A stretch of 64,000 bases of DNA from JAEMQF01 sp963791595 (GCA_963791595.1 CAWBTF010000016.1:284567-348566), one strand, 5' to 3'; counted from the stretch's first letter, positions 53,901 through 62,938 are shown. Translations and numbers: made by a program. The notes: generated by a model from the letters alone, not told the origin.

Positions 53901-54146
53901 ACCGTCAGCGTGAAGCTCGGCGTGACTTCGAAGTCCAAGGCTGCGCTGTTGGCCACCGTGATGGCACCGGTTGCGGCGTTGATGGCGAAAGCGCCGCCGG
54001 TGTTGCCGGCCGTGATGCTGTAGGTGATGGCCTGCGCGTCACGGTCGAAATCGGTGCCGGTGAAGCTTTCGCTGACATTGCTGACCGCGGTCGCGTTGGC
54101 ACTGTTCTCGTCGATGGCCACCGTCGCGTCGGCAATGGCGGGCGGA
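46902..54146 (-). repeat. 23 tandem 315-bp units encoding cadherin-like domains
   Basis: The unit encodes 105 residues with the pattern AIADATVAIDEN, VSDSFTGTDLDRDG, AITYSITAGNTGGAF, ALDFETTPSFTLTVTASDG and ITVNLNNLNDNAP. The span is 7,245 bases, exactly 23 times 315, despite four internal single-base indels. Acidic motifs (DEN, DRD, LNDN) fit calcium-binding cadherin-type repeats. Copies are very similar in DNA, pointing to recent duplication or gene conversion. Confidence 0.9.
50568..52862 (-). CDS. Giant protein, middle fragment (shifted frame)
   Basis: Repeats continue in a second frame between the indels near 52936 and 51069. About six cadherin-like units are read, except for a short stretch near 52010-52105 where a deletion and an insertion shift the frame and restore it. 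Past 51069 the peptide becomes nonsense in this frame. There is no real start here; it is a piece of the giant gene. Confidence 0.7.
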   Translation of the reverse strand: MAIDENSANATAVINVSDSFTGTDFDRDGTAITYSITAGNTGGAFSINATTGAITVANSTALDFETSPSFSLTVTASDGTLSDTAAITVNLNNLNDNAPDIIDATVAIDENSANATAVTNVSDSFTGTDLDRDGQAITYSITGGNTGGAFAINAATGAITVGNAGALDFETTPSFTLTVTASDGTLSDTAAITVNLNNLNDNAPAIADATVAIDENSANGTAVTNVSDSFTGTDLDRDGDAITYSITGGNARRQLCDQRRHWRHHGSQQRRAGLRDEPVLHPDGTAVDGTLSDTAAITVNLNNLNDNAPAIADATVAIDENSANGTAVTNVSDSFTGTDLDRDGDPITYTITAGNTGGAFAINAATGAITVANSGALDFETNPSFTLTVAASDGTLSDTAAITVNLNNLNDNAPAIADATVAIDENSANGTAVTNVSDSFTGTDLDRDGDPITYSITAGNTGGAFAINAATGAITVASSGALDFETNPSFTLTVTASDGTLSDTAAVAVNLNNLNDNAPAISDATVAIDENSSNGTAVVNVSDSFTGTDLDRDGQAITYSITGGNTGGAFAINAATGAITVANSGALDFETTPSFTLTDHRLGRYAVRHRGDHRQPQRSQRQRAEHHRCDRCHRREQRQRDRGDQHRRQLHRHRFRPRRAGHHLQHHRRQHGWSVCDQRGHRRHHRGQQRCPGLRDQPELHPDRHGVRRHPVRHRCGRGQPEQPQRQRAGRRRCHRRNRREQCQRHGSHECQRQLHRRRSGPRR

Positions 54147-57100
54147 TCGTTGACCGCGCTGACCGTCACCGTCGAGCCGATCGCGAGCGTCGTCGTGTCC
54201 ACGCCACCATTGGCCGTGCCGCCGCTGTCTTTGATCTGCGTGAGCGTAATGACCCGGTTGCCCGCGGTGGGATTGTCGGTGCGGGTGTTCTGATACGTGA
54301 TGCTGTTCACCAGCGTCTGCGTCGCGGCGGTGCTCAGGCTGCCGCTTGAGAGCACGATCGTGGCCGTGGCGCCACTGAGTGTGGAGCTGTAGGCCAGGCC
54401 ATTGGTCGCGGTCGTGCCCGAGCTGTTCGCGCCCAGCGTGATCGTGCGGCCGTCGACGACGATCACTTCGTTGGCTCCGTCCACCAGGCCGCTCACCGTG
54501 AAGGTCAGCCCGGTGATCGTCTGCCCAGACTCGATGGTGCTCGTGGCCGCGGTGCTGAACACGCTCACCGCCGCAGCCTGCGTGCCCGAACCCGCAGCCT
54601 CGGTGAAGCTCGGGTCAAGTGCTGTGGCAGTCAGCGTTGGCGCGTCGTTGACAGCGGTGATGTTGATCGTCGCCGTGTCGGAATTCGTCAGCGACCCGCC
54701 GCCGGTGTTGCCGTTGTCGTTGACCAACAAAGTCAGCGTCACGCTGGCGCTGGGCGTGTCCGTGTTGTCGGTGTAGCTCACCGCGCTGGTGGCATCGGTG
54801 CTCAGCAGGTTGTTGATCTGCGTCACCGTGCCGGTGATCGTCACCGACGAGGTGCCGGAGTTGCTGACCACCGCGCCACTGCTCCCCGCCGTCACCGTCA
54901 GCGTGCCTTCGTTCACCGACAGCGTAACCGTCATCGAGCCCGACGCGGCATCCACGTCGCTGATGGAGAGCCCGGTGTTCTTGAGCGTCAGCGCTACCTG
55001 CTCCGTGGCGGCGTAGGTCGCCAGCGTGATGGTGGCTACCGGCGGGTCGTTCACCGCCGCCACGCTGATGTTGCGTGCACCGGTGTTGCTGTTGGCGCTG
55101 CCGTCGTTGGCGACGAACGAGACGGTGCGGGTGGCGGTGTTCGGGTTGTCGCTGCTGTTGACGTAGGTCACCGTGCGCAGCGCCGTCTGGTAGTTGGCCA
55201 CTGTCGTGGTGCCGCTCAGAGTCAAGACGCCAGTGCCCACGTTCCAGCTGCCGGTGATGCCGAGCTGGTTGGTGAACGCCAGTACGTCCTGACCGTTGGC
55301 ATAGTTGGCCGAAATCGTCACCGTGGCGCCGGTCAGGTTGGTGCTGTCGGCATCGCTCACAGTCAAACCGCCGTCGACGACTGTGGCCGCACCGTTCTCG
55401 GTGTAGGCGAGCGTCGTGCCGGTGGTCGTGATTACCGGTGCGTCGTTCACCGCCGTCCCCGTCATCGCCTTGCTGCCAGTCATTGCAGCGGCCACGCCGT
55501 CGCTGACGCTCGTCGCGATCGTGAAGTTGCTGTTGAAGTTGGCGGCAGGGGTGAAGGTCAGCCCGGCGAGCAGAGTGTTGACATCGGCGAGGGCGCCGCT
55601 CGCGGTCCAGACTCCCGTTCCGGCGTTGTACGTCGACGTGACCGCCCCCGAAGTGCCCGTGTTGAGGCTGCCGGCGGCGGCGTTCGACAAGGTCAATGTC
55701 GCCGTGACGCTGGCGCTGTCGACATCGCTGATCACAATATCGGTCAGATTCAGCGCGGTGTCTTCGGTGTAGGTCTCGGCCGCGCTCAGGTTGGTCGCGA
55801 CCGGCGCGTCGTTGGCATTCGTGACGCTGACCGCGATCGCTTCGCTGTCGGTGCCGCCTTTGCCGTCCGCGACCTGGACGATCACGTCGTAGACGTTGTT
55901 GGCGCCGGCGTCGGTGGGGCTCTCGTAATCGGGAGCCGAGACGAAGCTCAGCGCCCCGGTGCCGGAATCGATCGTGAACAGCGCCTGGTCAGCGCCGCCG
56001 ACGATCGAGTAGGTGCGCGCATCGCCGTCGGCGTCGCTGCTGGCCACCGTGCCGGCGAGCGTGCCGTTCTCCGCCATCGACAAGCCGGTGGTGCCGATCA
56101 CCGGGGTGCGGTTGTTGTGGTACCAGACGAAGGCCATCGGCGTCGCGTAGGCACCGCCGGCATCGCCGGTCGAATCGGCGAGTGCGGCGCTCCACGCCGA
56201 ACCGGTCCAGAGCGCGTAACGCACGTCGTTGCCGCTGTCGCGGGTGCCGAGCATGAGTTGGTTCGAGTTCGGATCGGCGAACAGCGCCAACGCCTCGGGG
56301 GTTGCGCCGAGGTTGAGATTCGCGTTGCTCGCGGTCTCGGCCGACCAACCGCCGCCGCTCGTCCAGCTGCGGTAAGCGACGTAGTTGCTGCCGTTCTTGC
56401 CGTACGCGGCGAGCAGGTCGCCCGAGTCGTGTTCGAATCCGAGTGCGACGTTGAGGTCGGTCGTGGACCCGGCCGACGCCGTCGCCGTCGATGCGCTGGT
56501 CCAGGCGCTGCCATCCCACACCGCGAGCCAGATCTCGGGTTCGGCGACGACCCCCAGAGCGATTCGGTTGCTGTTCGGGTCCGACACAAGCACCGTGAAG
56601 CTTGCGTCACTCCCGGCCGCGACCCCGGCCGGAGCGCTGAGCGACTGCTGGCCGCTCCAGCTGGTGCCGTCCCAGGTGCGGTAGTTGACCGCATTCGTCG
56701 TTCCGTCGGCGTCGTAGACGACCAGCGCCTGGCCGCTGTGCGCCTCGTAGGCGACGTGAATCTCGGTGCCGTCGATGCCGGTGGCCGTGTCCAGCGTCAC
56801 CGAATTGCCCCAGCTCGAGCCGTTCCAGACCAACGCGTAGTCGTTCGCCAGCGGCGTCCCGGTCACCGCCAGGACCATCGAGTCGCTGTTCGGGTCGGCC
56901 GCCAGGCGCAATTGCACCGCCTCGCCCGAGACCGGCGTCGTGATCGTCTGCGCCGCCGACCAAGACGTACCGTTCCACGTGCGGTAGCTCGGGCTCGAGC
57001 TGCCGGTCGTGCCGTTGTCCCACACCAGCATCGCATCGCCGCTTTGCTGCTCGTAGGCGATCTGGAAACTCTGGTAGCCGGTGGTGCCGAGGTCGACGAT

Positions 57101-60100
57101 GGTGTTGAACGAAAACGCCGTCCAGGTGCTGCCGTTCCACATCTCGCCGCGCATCACCCCCGCGCTGTCGACGCCCACCGCGACGATTTCGGTGCGCGTC
57201 GGCGCCTCCACGGCTTGGATATGCGTCCACTCACCCAGCGCGTTGGGTGCCGTCGCGGTGCCGAATCCGCTGCCGTCCCACTGGGCGTGCTGTGGGCTGC
57301 TGGTGTTGTTGGTCCAGATGCCCATGCCCGTGCCGGTTGAAACCGCCTTGCTGCCGGTCACCGGAGCGGCCACGCCGTCGCTGATGCTCGTGGCGACGGT
57401 AAAAGCGCCGTTGAAGCCGGCCGTGGGCGTGAAGGTCAGCCCGGCGAGCAATGTGTTGACGTCGGCAAGGGCACCACTCGCCGTCCACACACCGGTTCCG
57501 GCGTTGTAAGTCGACGTCACCGCACCCGACGTTGCGGTGTTCAGGCTTCCCGCGGCCGTGTTCGACAAAGTCAGCGTCGCCGTGACGTTGGCACTATCGA
57601 CATCGCTGATCACGATGTCGGTCAGGTTCAGCGGCGTGTCTTGGGTATAGGTCTCGGTGGCGCTGAGGTTGGTCGCTGTCGGCGCGTCATTGACGGCAGT
57701 GCCGGTCATGGCCTTGGTGCCCGTGACGGGGGTAGCGATGGCGTCGCTCACGCTGGTGATGATCGTGAAGTTGCTGTTGAAGTTGGCCGCTGGCGTAAAG
57801 GTGAGACCGGCGAGCAACGTGTTGACGTCGGCGACAGCTCCACTCGCCGTCCACACACCGGTGCCCGCGTTGTAGGTCGACGTCACCGCGCCGGACGTGG
57901 CGGTGTTCAGGCTACCGACGGCCGTGTCCGACAAGGTCAACGTCGCGGTGACGTTGGCGCTGTCCACATCACTGACGACGATATCGGTCAGGTTCAGTGC
58001 GGTGTCTTCGGTGTAGGTCTCGGCGGCACTCAGGTTCGTCGCGCTGGGCGCGTCGTTCACCGCCGTGCCCGTCATCGCCTTGCTACCGGTCACCGGAGCG
58101 GCCACGCCGTCGCTGACGCTCGTTGAAATTGTGAAGTTGCTGTTGAAGTTGGCCGCGGGGGTGAAAGTCAGGCCGGCGAGCAGCGCATTGACATCGGCGA
58201 CGGCGCCGCTGGTAGTCCAGACGCCCGTGCCTGCGTTGTAGGTCGAGGTCACCGCGCCCGACGTGCCGGTGTTCAGGCCGCCCGCTGCGGTGTCGGACAG
58301 CGTCAAGGTCGCGGTGACGTTGGCGCTGTCGACATCGCTGATCACGATGTCCGTGAGGTTCAGCGGCGTGTCTTCGATGTAGGTCTCGCCCGCGCTCAGG
58401 TTGCTCGCGCTCGGCGCGTCGTTGACCGCGGTCCCGGTCATCGCTTTGCTGCCGGTGACTGGCGTGGCGACGCCGTCGCTGACGCTGGTCGCAATGGTGA
58501 AGTTGCTGTTGAAGTTGGCCGCGGGCGTGAAGGTCAGCCCGGCGAGCAAGGCGTTGACGTTCGCGATCGCGCCGCTGGCGGTCCACACGCCCGTTCCGGC
58601 GTTGTAAGTCGAGGTGACGGCGCCCGAGGTTCCCGTGTTCAGGCTGCCCGCGGCGACGTTGGACAACGTCAAGGTCGCAGTGACGTTGGCGCTGTCGATA
58701 TCGCTGATCACGATGTCGGTCAGGTTCAGCGCGGTGTCCTCGGTGTATGTCTCCGCAGCACTCAGGTTGGTCGCGCTCGGCGCGTCGTTGACCGCAGTCA
58801 CCGTGATGCTGCTGCTCGCGGTGGCTGAACTGAAGGCGGTCGAGCCGCCGTTGGTCGTGGTGTTCGCCGTCAGACCCGCGGTACCGGTGGTCTGGTCCCA
58901 GGCCCGGAACGTGATGCCGTTGCTGACCGTACCGTTCCAGTCCGCGTTCGGTACGAAGCGCACGTAGGTTTGGCTGTCGGCGATCAGCAGCCGCGCCGCG
59001 GCCGTGCTCGGGCTGCCGAATGCGTTCCAGTCCAGGCCACCGTTGGCGCTCCACTGCCAGGCGCCGTTGGTGTTGACGACGCCGGTGACGGCGATGCCGC
59101 TCAGCGCGCCCGTGTCGCCGTCGGTGACCTGGCCGCTGATCAGCGCCGAGACCAGCGTGCCGGGGTTGCTCGACGGGTCCTCGGCGATCGAGGTCAGGTT
59201 GTTGGCACCGGAAAGCACGGGCGCCTGGTTCACGCCGACCAGCGCCAGCGCGTCGAACTCCTCGCCGCCGGCGCTCATGCCGACGTCGGTGCCGACGAGC
59301 AGCCGCGCCGCGGTGCCCGCCGTCGCGCCGGCGCCGGTCGAGGTCAGGTCGAGCACAAAGACGTCGAACTTGGTGACCGAGAGGTTGTTCGTGCCGACTG
59401 TGCTGTCATTCGCATTCAGCGAGATCAGGAGCTGCCCTGTGGTCAGCGCCACGCCCCCCAGGGTGGTCGGCGCCTGAATGAGCTCGACGCCTGCGATGCC
59501 AGCGTTGAGGTTGATGCCGGCACCATCGACGAACTGCGTCGTCAGCGTGCCGCTGGTCGTTCCCGCGCCAACCGAGGTCGGCGCAAACATGTACAGGTTG
59601 ACCTTGCTCGGCTCGGAGATCAGGAAGCTGCCGGCCTGCACCGTCGCGCCGCCAACAACCGTGCTCTGTTCGGCCAGCGCGAAGTCGCCAACCTGTTTGG
59701 TCGTCGGGTTCTGCAGCAGGATCGAGAAACTGCCCGCGCTGTAGTTGCCGGGGGTCGTCGGCCGGAACAGCACGATGTCGTTCTTGGTGACCGCCACGCC
59801 ACCGAGCGTTTCGTTGGCGTCGACCGCCAGCAGCACGTCGCCCGCCTGCAGCGTGAAGCTGCCACCGCCGGTGCCGACCACCACGCTGCGGCTGACCTGG
59901 TGCAGCCCGGCAATGTTGGCATCGCTGCTGGCGAAGGTATCGATGTCGAAGACGCTGGAGAACGTCCCGGCCGTGGTGCCGCTGCCGAGGGCCAGGTTGG
60001 GGTCGCCGAACTTGACGACCTGGCCATCGCTCCAGCTGAGGCCGCCGCTGCCGGCCGACGACGTGGCCACGGTGTTCGACGACACCCACAAGGCTGCCGG

Positions 60101-61951
60101 CGGGCTGGTCGGCCCGAGCGTCACGCTGGTGTCGACGTTGGCGCTGGTCTTGCCGTCACCGTCGTTCAGCACGAAGCGCACCGTGCGCGTGCCCAACGTC
60201 GGACTCGCGGTGTCGGTGTCCTGGAAGGTGATGTTGCGGATCAGCGCTGCGGTGCTGGTCGCGTTGGCGTTCGCGTTCAGCGTCACCACCAGGTTGGTGC
60301 CGCCCGAACCGCCGGTGAAGGTACCGATCGTCGTGCCGGCGTAGGTGACGTTCGACCCGGATACGCCGATCTGGCCCGCGCCGGTGCCCTGGTTTCGGAT
60401 CGCCAGCACATCCTCGCCGGCGTCGCTGCCGGCCGCGAACGACACCGTCAGCGTGCCGGTGTTGAAGTCCGGCGAATCGACGTCGGTGACGGCGGCGTTG
60501 CCACCTTGCTCGATCACGATCGGCCCGCCGCCGGCCGTGTAGCGCAGGCTGTCGCCGGCGAGGCCCGAGATCGACGGTGTACCGACCGTCGCCGCCTTGA
60601 GCGACACGGCCCCCATGGCCCACTCGCCCGTGCCGGAACCGGACGTCGACCAGCTCATCGTCACCGACGCGGCACCCGCCTCGGTGCTGCTGGCGCCATA
60701 GGTGTCACCGCCTGCTGTCCCGGTCTGCTGAACATAAGCCTGGGTCTGGCCGGCGCCGACCGAACCCGACGACGTCGAGCGCTGTGCCAGCGAGTCGATC
60801 ACCAGTTCGCCAGCCGCCGAGCTGACGACCACGGTGGGCGCGCGGTCGTTGGCCGTCGCGCCGGCGAAGGTGCCGGTGGGCGTGGTCTGGTCGACGCCGA
60901 AGAAGTTGGTCGCGCCGGCGGTGTACGCCGCGGACGAGCTCGTCGAAACCACCACGTTCGCGGTTCCGGTGGCCGGACCTTTCAGCAGCCACATCTCGGT
61001 GCGGGTGTGCGCACCGGAAGCATTTTCGGCCGAGCCGAGCAGGGTCAGGGCGGTGCCGCCGTAGGTGACCGAAGAGACGCCGGTCGACCCGGCCTGGAAC
61101 GAGACGCTGACGACCAGCGCGCCGTCAGAGCCGCTGGCGACGGTGTGCGCAAAGGTCAATGAACTCGCGCCGGTCGTCATCGACGACGAGGTGTTGCCAA
61201 CGGTGATGGCCAGTACATTCGCCCAAGCCTGTTGCGCCTCGGCACCGAGGGCCGCCGACGCCTCGATGCGGCCCGTGATGTATTCGAGCGTCCAGTTGCC
61301 GCCGAGCTGGCTTTGACCCGTGAGGTCGGTGCTGGCGGCGACATCAGCGCCGGTCAGACGCGCGAGGTCTTGCACGAAGGCCCGACCCGCGGCGTCCTGA
61401 GCCACGTCGCAGCCGTACAGCAGCAGGTCACCGTCGGCGCCCAGCGCCTGCCCCCAGCGCGCCACCGCCTCGGCGTCGACCGCGAGGCGCGCAGTATCGA
61501 GCTGCGTGGCGCCGATCTGGATTGCACCGTCGCTGCCGTGCGAAATGATGTGAATCGCGTCGAGGCCACGCTCGTCGGCCAGTAGAGCGCTGATCTGCGC
61601 CACACCATCGCTACCCGCCTGCAGGGCCACCACCTCGATTTGCGTCCCTGCCGATCGACTCGCGAGCAGGCTGTCAATGAACGTCTGTGCGTCGGGCACG
61701 GCGGCGTCGACGAACACGATCTCGTGGCGGCGCTGCTGTTGTTGTTCGGCGGCGGCTGCGGTGGTCAACGGCCCGGGGTTGAGCGAGCCGACGATCGCGC
61801 TCGGCTGCACGGGGTCGCCGGCCCACAGCGCCGGGTTCAGATCAGCCGAGTACAGGATGCGCGGCTCGACCTCCTCGACGACGGCTGAGCGTTCGGCCCG
61901 ACGCTTCACGCTCCGGCCGAGCCAGGTGCTGAGTCGCCGCAGCAGCGTCAT
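52934..61951 (-). CDS. Giant protein, N-terminal reading frame (3,005 residues before frameshift)
   Basis: This is the part translatable from the ATG at 61951, which is 15 bases after the stop of the adaptor gene. It covers the LEPR-XLL-like signal, the DUF4347 domain with HIISHGSDG and LLYGCDVA, all 122-residue repeats, the Trp-rich segment and the first cadherin-like units (LNDNAP, DENSANATAV). It ends prematurely because one G is missing near 52936 compared with all sister units (CTCAGCTACC where others have CTCAGGCTACC). Confidence 0.8.
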   Translation of the reverse strand: MTLLRRLSTWLGRSVKRRAERSAVVEEVEPRILYSADLNPALWAGDPVQPSAIVGSLNPGPLTTAAAAEQQQQRRHEIVFVDAAVPDAQTFIDSLLASRSAGTQIEVVALQAGSDGVAQISALLADERGLDAIHIISHGSDGAIQIGATQLDTARLAVDAEAVARWGQALGADGDLLLYGCDVAQDAAGRAFVQDLARLTGADVAASTDLTGQSQLGGNWTLEYITGRIEASAALGAEAQQAWANVLAITVGNTSSSMTTGASSLTFAHTVASGSDGALVVSVSFQAGSTGVSSVTYGGTALTLLGSAENASGAHTRTEMWLLKGPATGTANVVVSTSSSAAYTAGATNFFGVDQTTPTGTFAGATANDRAPTVVVSSAAGELVIDSLAQRSTSSGSVGAGQTQAYVQQTGTAGGDTYGASSTEAGAASVTMSWSTSGSGTGEWAMGAVSLKAATVGTPSISGLAGDSLRYTAGGGPIVIEQGGNAAVTDVDSPDFNTGTLTVSFAAGSDAGEDVLAIRNQGTGAGQIGVSGSNVTYAGTTIGTFTGGSGGTNLVVTLNANANATSTAALIRNITFQDTDTASPTLGTRTVRFVLNDGDGKTSANVDTSVTLGPTSPPAALWVSSNTVATSSAGSGGLSWSDGQVVKFGDPNLALGSGTTAGTFSSVFDIDTFASSDANIAGLHQVSRSVVVGTGGGSFTLQAGDVLLAVDANETLGGVAVTKNDIVLFRPTTPGNYSAGSFSILLQNPTTKQVGDFALAEQSTVVGGATVQAGSFLISEPSKVNLYMFAPTSVGAGTTSGTLTTQFVDGAGINLNAGIAGVELIQAPTTLGGVALTTGQLLISLNANDSTVGTNNLSVTKFDVFVLDLTSTGAGATAGTAARLLVGTDVGMSAGGEEFDALALVGVNQAPVLSGANNLTSIAEDPSSNPGTLVSALISGQVTDGDTGALSGIAVTGVVNTNGAWQWSANGGLDWNAFGSPSTAAARLLIADSQTYVRFVPNADWNGTVSNGITFRAWDQTTGTAGLTANTTTNGGSTAFSSATASSSITVTAVNDAPSATNLSAAETYTEDTALNLTDIVISDIDSANVTATLTLSNVAAGSLNTGTSGAVTSTYNAGTGVWTASGAIANVNALLAGLTFTPAANFNSNFTIATSVSDGVATPVTGSKAMTGTAVNDAPSASNLSAGETYIEDTPLNLTDIVISDVDSANVTATLTLSDTAAGGLNTGTSGAVTSTYNAGTGVWTTSGAVADVNALLAGLTFTPAANFNSNFTISTSVSDGVAAPVTGSKAMTGTAVNDAPSATNLSAAETYTEDTALNLTDIVVSDVDSANVTATLTLSDTAVGSLNTATSGAVTSTYNAGTGVWTASGAVADVNTLLAGLTFTPAANFNSNFTIITSVSDAIATPVTGTKAMTGTAVNDAPTATNLSATETYTQDTPLNLTDIVISDVDSANVTATLTLSNTAAGSLNTATSGAVTSTYNAGTGVWTASGALADVNTLLAGLTFTPTAGFNGAFTVATSISDGVAAPVTGSKAVSTGTGMGIWTNNTSSPQHAQWDGSGFGTATAPNALGEWTHIQAVEAPTRTEIVAVGVDSAGVMRGEMWNGSTWTAFSFNTIVDLGTTGYQSFQIAYEQQSGDAMLVWDNGTTGSSSPSYRTWNGTSWSAAQTITTPVSGEAVQLRLAADPNSDSMVLAVTGTPLANDYALVWNGSSWGNSVTLDTATGIDGTEIHVAYEAHSGQALVVYDADGTTNAVNYRTWDGTSWSGQQSLSAPAGVAAGSDASFTVLVSDPNSNRIALGVVAEPEIWLAVWDGSAWTSASTATASAGSTTDLNVALGFEHDSGDLLAAYGKNGSNYVAYRSWTSGGGWSAETASNANLNLGATPEALALFADPNSNQLMLGTRDSGNDVRYALWTGSAWSAALADSTGDAGGAYATPMAFVWYHNNRTPVIGTTGLSMAENGTLAGTVASSDADGDARTYSIVGGADQALFTIDSGTGALSFVSAPDYESPTDAGANNVYDVIVQVADGKGGTDSEAIAVSVTNANDAPVATNLSAAETYTEDTALNLTDIVISDVDSASVTATLTLSNAAAGSLNTGTSGAVTSTYNAGTGVWTASGALADVNTLLAGLTFTPAANFNSNFTIATSVSDGVAAAMTGSKAMTGTAVNDAPVITTTGTTLAYTENGAATVVDGGLTVSDADSTNLTGATVTISANYANGQDVLAFTNQLGITGSWNVGTGVLTLSGTTTVANYQTALRTVTYVNSSDNPNTATRTVSFVANDGSANSNTGARNISVAAVNDPPVATITLATYAATEQVALTLKNTGLSISDVDAASGSMTVTLSVNEGTLTVTAGSSGAVVSNSGTSSVTITGTVTQINNLLSTDATSAVSYTDNTDTPSASVTLTLLVNDNGNTGGGSLTNSDTATINITAVNDAPTLTATALDPSFTEAAGSGTQAAAVSVFSTAATSTIESGQTITGLTFTVSGLVDGANEVIVVDGRTITLGANSSGTTATNGLAYSSTLSGATATIVLSSGSLSTAATQTLVNSITYQNTRTDNPTAGNRVITLTQIKDSGGTANGGVDTTTLAIGSTVTVSAVNDPPAIADATVAIDENSANATAVSNVSESFTGTDFDRDAQAITYSITAGNTGGAFAINAATGAITVANSAALDFEVTPSFTLTVTASDGTLSDTAAITVNLNNLNDNAPNIIDVTVAIDENSANSTAVTNVSDSFTGTDFDRDGTAIAYSITAGNTGGAFAINAATGAITVANSAALDFETTPSFTLTVTASDGTLSDTAAFIVNLNNLNDNAPNIIDATVAIDENSANATAVTNVSDSFTGTDFDRDAQAITYSITGGNALGGFAINAATGAITVANSGALDFESTPSFTLTITASDGTLTDTAAITVNLNNLNDNAPAIADATVAIDENSANATALINVSDSFTGSDFDRDAQAITYSITGGNALGGFAINAATGAITVVNSAALDFETTPSFTLTVTASDGS
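57330..58795 (-). repeat. Four tandem 366-bp units encoding 122-residue beta repeats
   Basis: Units carry NLSAAETYTEDTALNLTDI, VTSTYNAGTGVWTASGA and LLAGLTFTPAANFNSNFTI; the phase repeats at 57373, 57739, 58105 and 58471, exactly 366 bases apart. A fifth copy (about 55440-55800) lies beyond the Trp-rich segment, so that segment sits inside the array. Confidence 0.88.
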
Positions 61952-61966
61952 CGTTGGCCTGTTGGG

Positions 61967-62917
61967 CTAGCGCCGTTGCACCACGGGCAGCACCGTGCTG
62001 TTCGCCAGCGGCGCGGCGGGCGCACTTCGCGGCGGTGCGTCGGGCAGCTTCAACGCCAGGTCGACTTTGCAGCGCAAGCCGGCCGGCAATGCGCCGTTCG
62101 GGTTCGGCAGCTCGAGGCGTACCCGAAACGTGTTGCTCGCCGCGTCGATCACGCGGTCGACGGTTTTCACCGTCGCCACATGCGGGCTGCGGTTGAACAG
62201 CTCGGGAATCACGGTGCCGGCTCGGCCGATCTCGACCTGGCCGAACGCGGCCGCGGGCACCAGCACGTCCACCCGCAGCGGGTCGATCGCGGCCAGCCGC
62301 AGCACGGGCTTCTGGTCGACGTATTCGCCCGGTGACATGAACCGCTCGACCACCACACCCGCGATCGGCGCGCGGATCGTGCGCTGTTCGAGTTGCGCTG
62401 CAGCGAGGTCAAGTTCGCGCGTCGCCAGCTTGCGCTTTTCTTTGGCCTCGTCGCTGCGCCCGCCGGCGACTTGCGCTTCGGCGCGCTGTTTGTCGACGTA
62501 GGTCTTGCTGACGAAGTTCTGCTCGACCAACTCGTTGGCGCGTTCCAGTTCGCGCCGGGCCAACTCCTGCGCACCTTCGGCGGCGCGAACGCCGCCGGCC
62601 TGCGCCGCGCGCTCGCGCGCCACGGCGAGCGCGGCGCGCTCGACCGACGCGTTGAGTTGCACGATCGGTTGGCCGCTCGTGACGAGGTCACCGCGGTCGA
62701 CCAGGATGCGCTCGATCACGCCCGGCGCCGCGCTGCCGACCTGCACCACCTGGTGCGGCTGGATCATGCAGTCCAGCGCGGGCGCCGGCTTCGACGCCGG
62801 TTGCGCCCGGGCTGACTCCGCGGGCGTGGGCGAAATCTGCGCACCGGCAGGAAACGGCAACGCCGCGGCAGCGCAGCCGAGCGCCAGGCAAGCGGCGGTG
62901 GTCAGATGGCGGTCCAT
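61967..62917 (-). CDS. Periplasmic adaptor (HlyD/RND membrane-fusion family)
   Basis: A 316-residue membrane-fusion-type adaptor. It has a cleavable signal peptide ending PFPAGAQ in place of a membrane anchor, a split lipoyl domain (VGSAAPGVIERILVDRGDLV and RAPIAGVVVERFMSPGEYV) around a helical hairpin rich in Ala/Glu/Arg, and a beta-barrel (VDVLVPAAAFGQVEIG). Such adaptors connect an inner-membrane pump to an outer-membrane channel. Its start lies 21 bases after the SecA-like gene with an AGAGG site, and its stop lies 15 bases before the giant gene, so a role in exporting the giant protein is the natural reading. No TolC or pump gene is in view. Confidence 0.92.
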   Translation of the reverse strand: MDRHLTTAACLALGCAAAALPFPAGAQISPTPAESARAQPASKPAPALDCMIQPHQVVQVGSAAPGVIERILVDRGDLVTSGQPIVQLNASVERAALAVARERAAQAGGVRAAEGAQELARRELERANELVEQNFVSKTYVDKQRAEAQVAGGRSDEAKEKRKLATRELDLAAAQLEQRTIRAPIAGVVVERFMSPGEYVDQKPVLRLAAIDPLRVDVLVPAAAFGQVEIGRAGTVIPELFNRSPHVATVKTVDRVIDAASNTFRVRLELPNPNGALPAGLRCKVDLALKLPDAPPRSAPAAPLANSTVLPVVQRR

Positions 62918-62938
62918 GGGAATACCTCTTCGTTGTCG

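Larger units (their letters stand above)
45014..61951 (-). other. Reconstructed giant adhesin-like gene: LEPR-XLL/DUF4347/cadherin-like repeats (whole locus)
   Basis: Start (61951) and stop (45014) are in the same frame: 16,938 bases, 5,645 residues, if four small indels are ignored. Layout: basic N-terminus with VEPRILYSAD (LEPR-XLL-like, residues 28-37); DUF4347 (about 76-235); low-complexity beta domains; four 122-residue repeats; a Trp-rich propeller-like segment (about 1540-1950); a fifth 122-residue repeat; further beta domains; 23 cadherin-like repeats of 105 residues; two more beta domains; a PAP/PVP linker; a 100-residue tail with one membrane helix (VTAGFVWWLTRSGG) and an acidic end. 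Indels near 52936 (-1), 52105 (+1), 52010 (-1) and 51069 (+1) break it. The role inferred is a surface adhesin or matrix protein. Confidence 0.82.

Noticed and set aside
46902..54146. CRISPR array
   Set aside because: The repeat unit is 315 bp, coding throughout, with no short repeat/unique spacer alternation.
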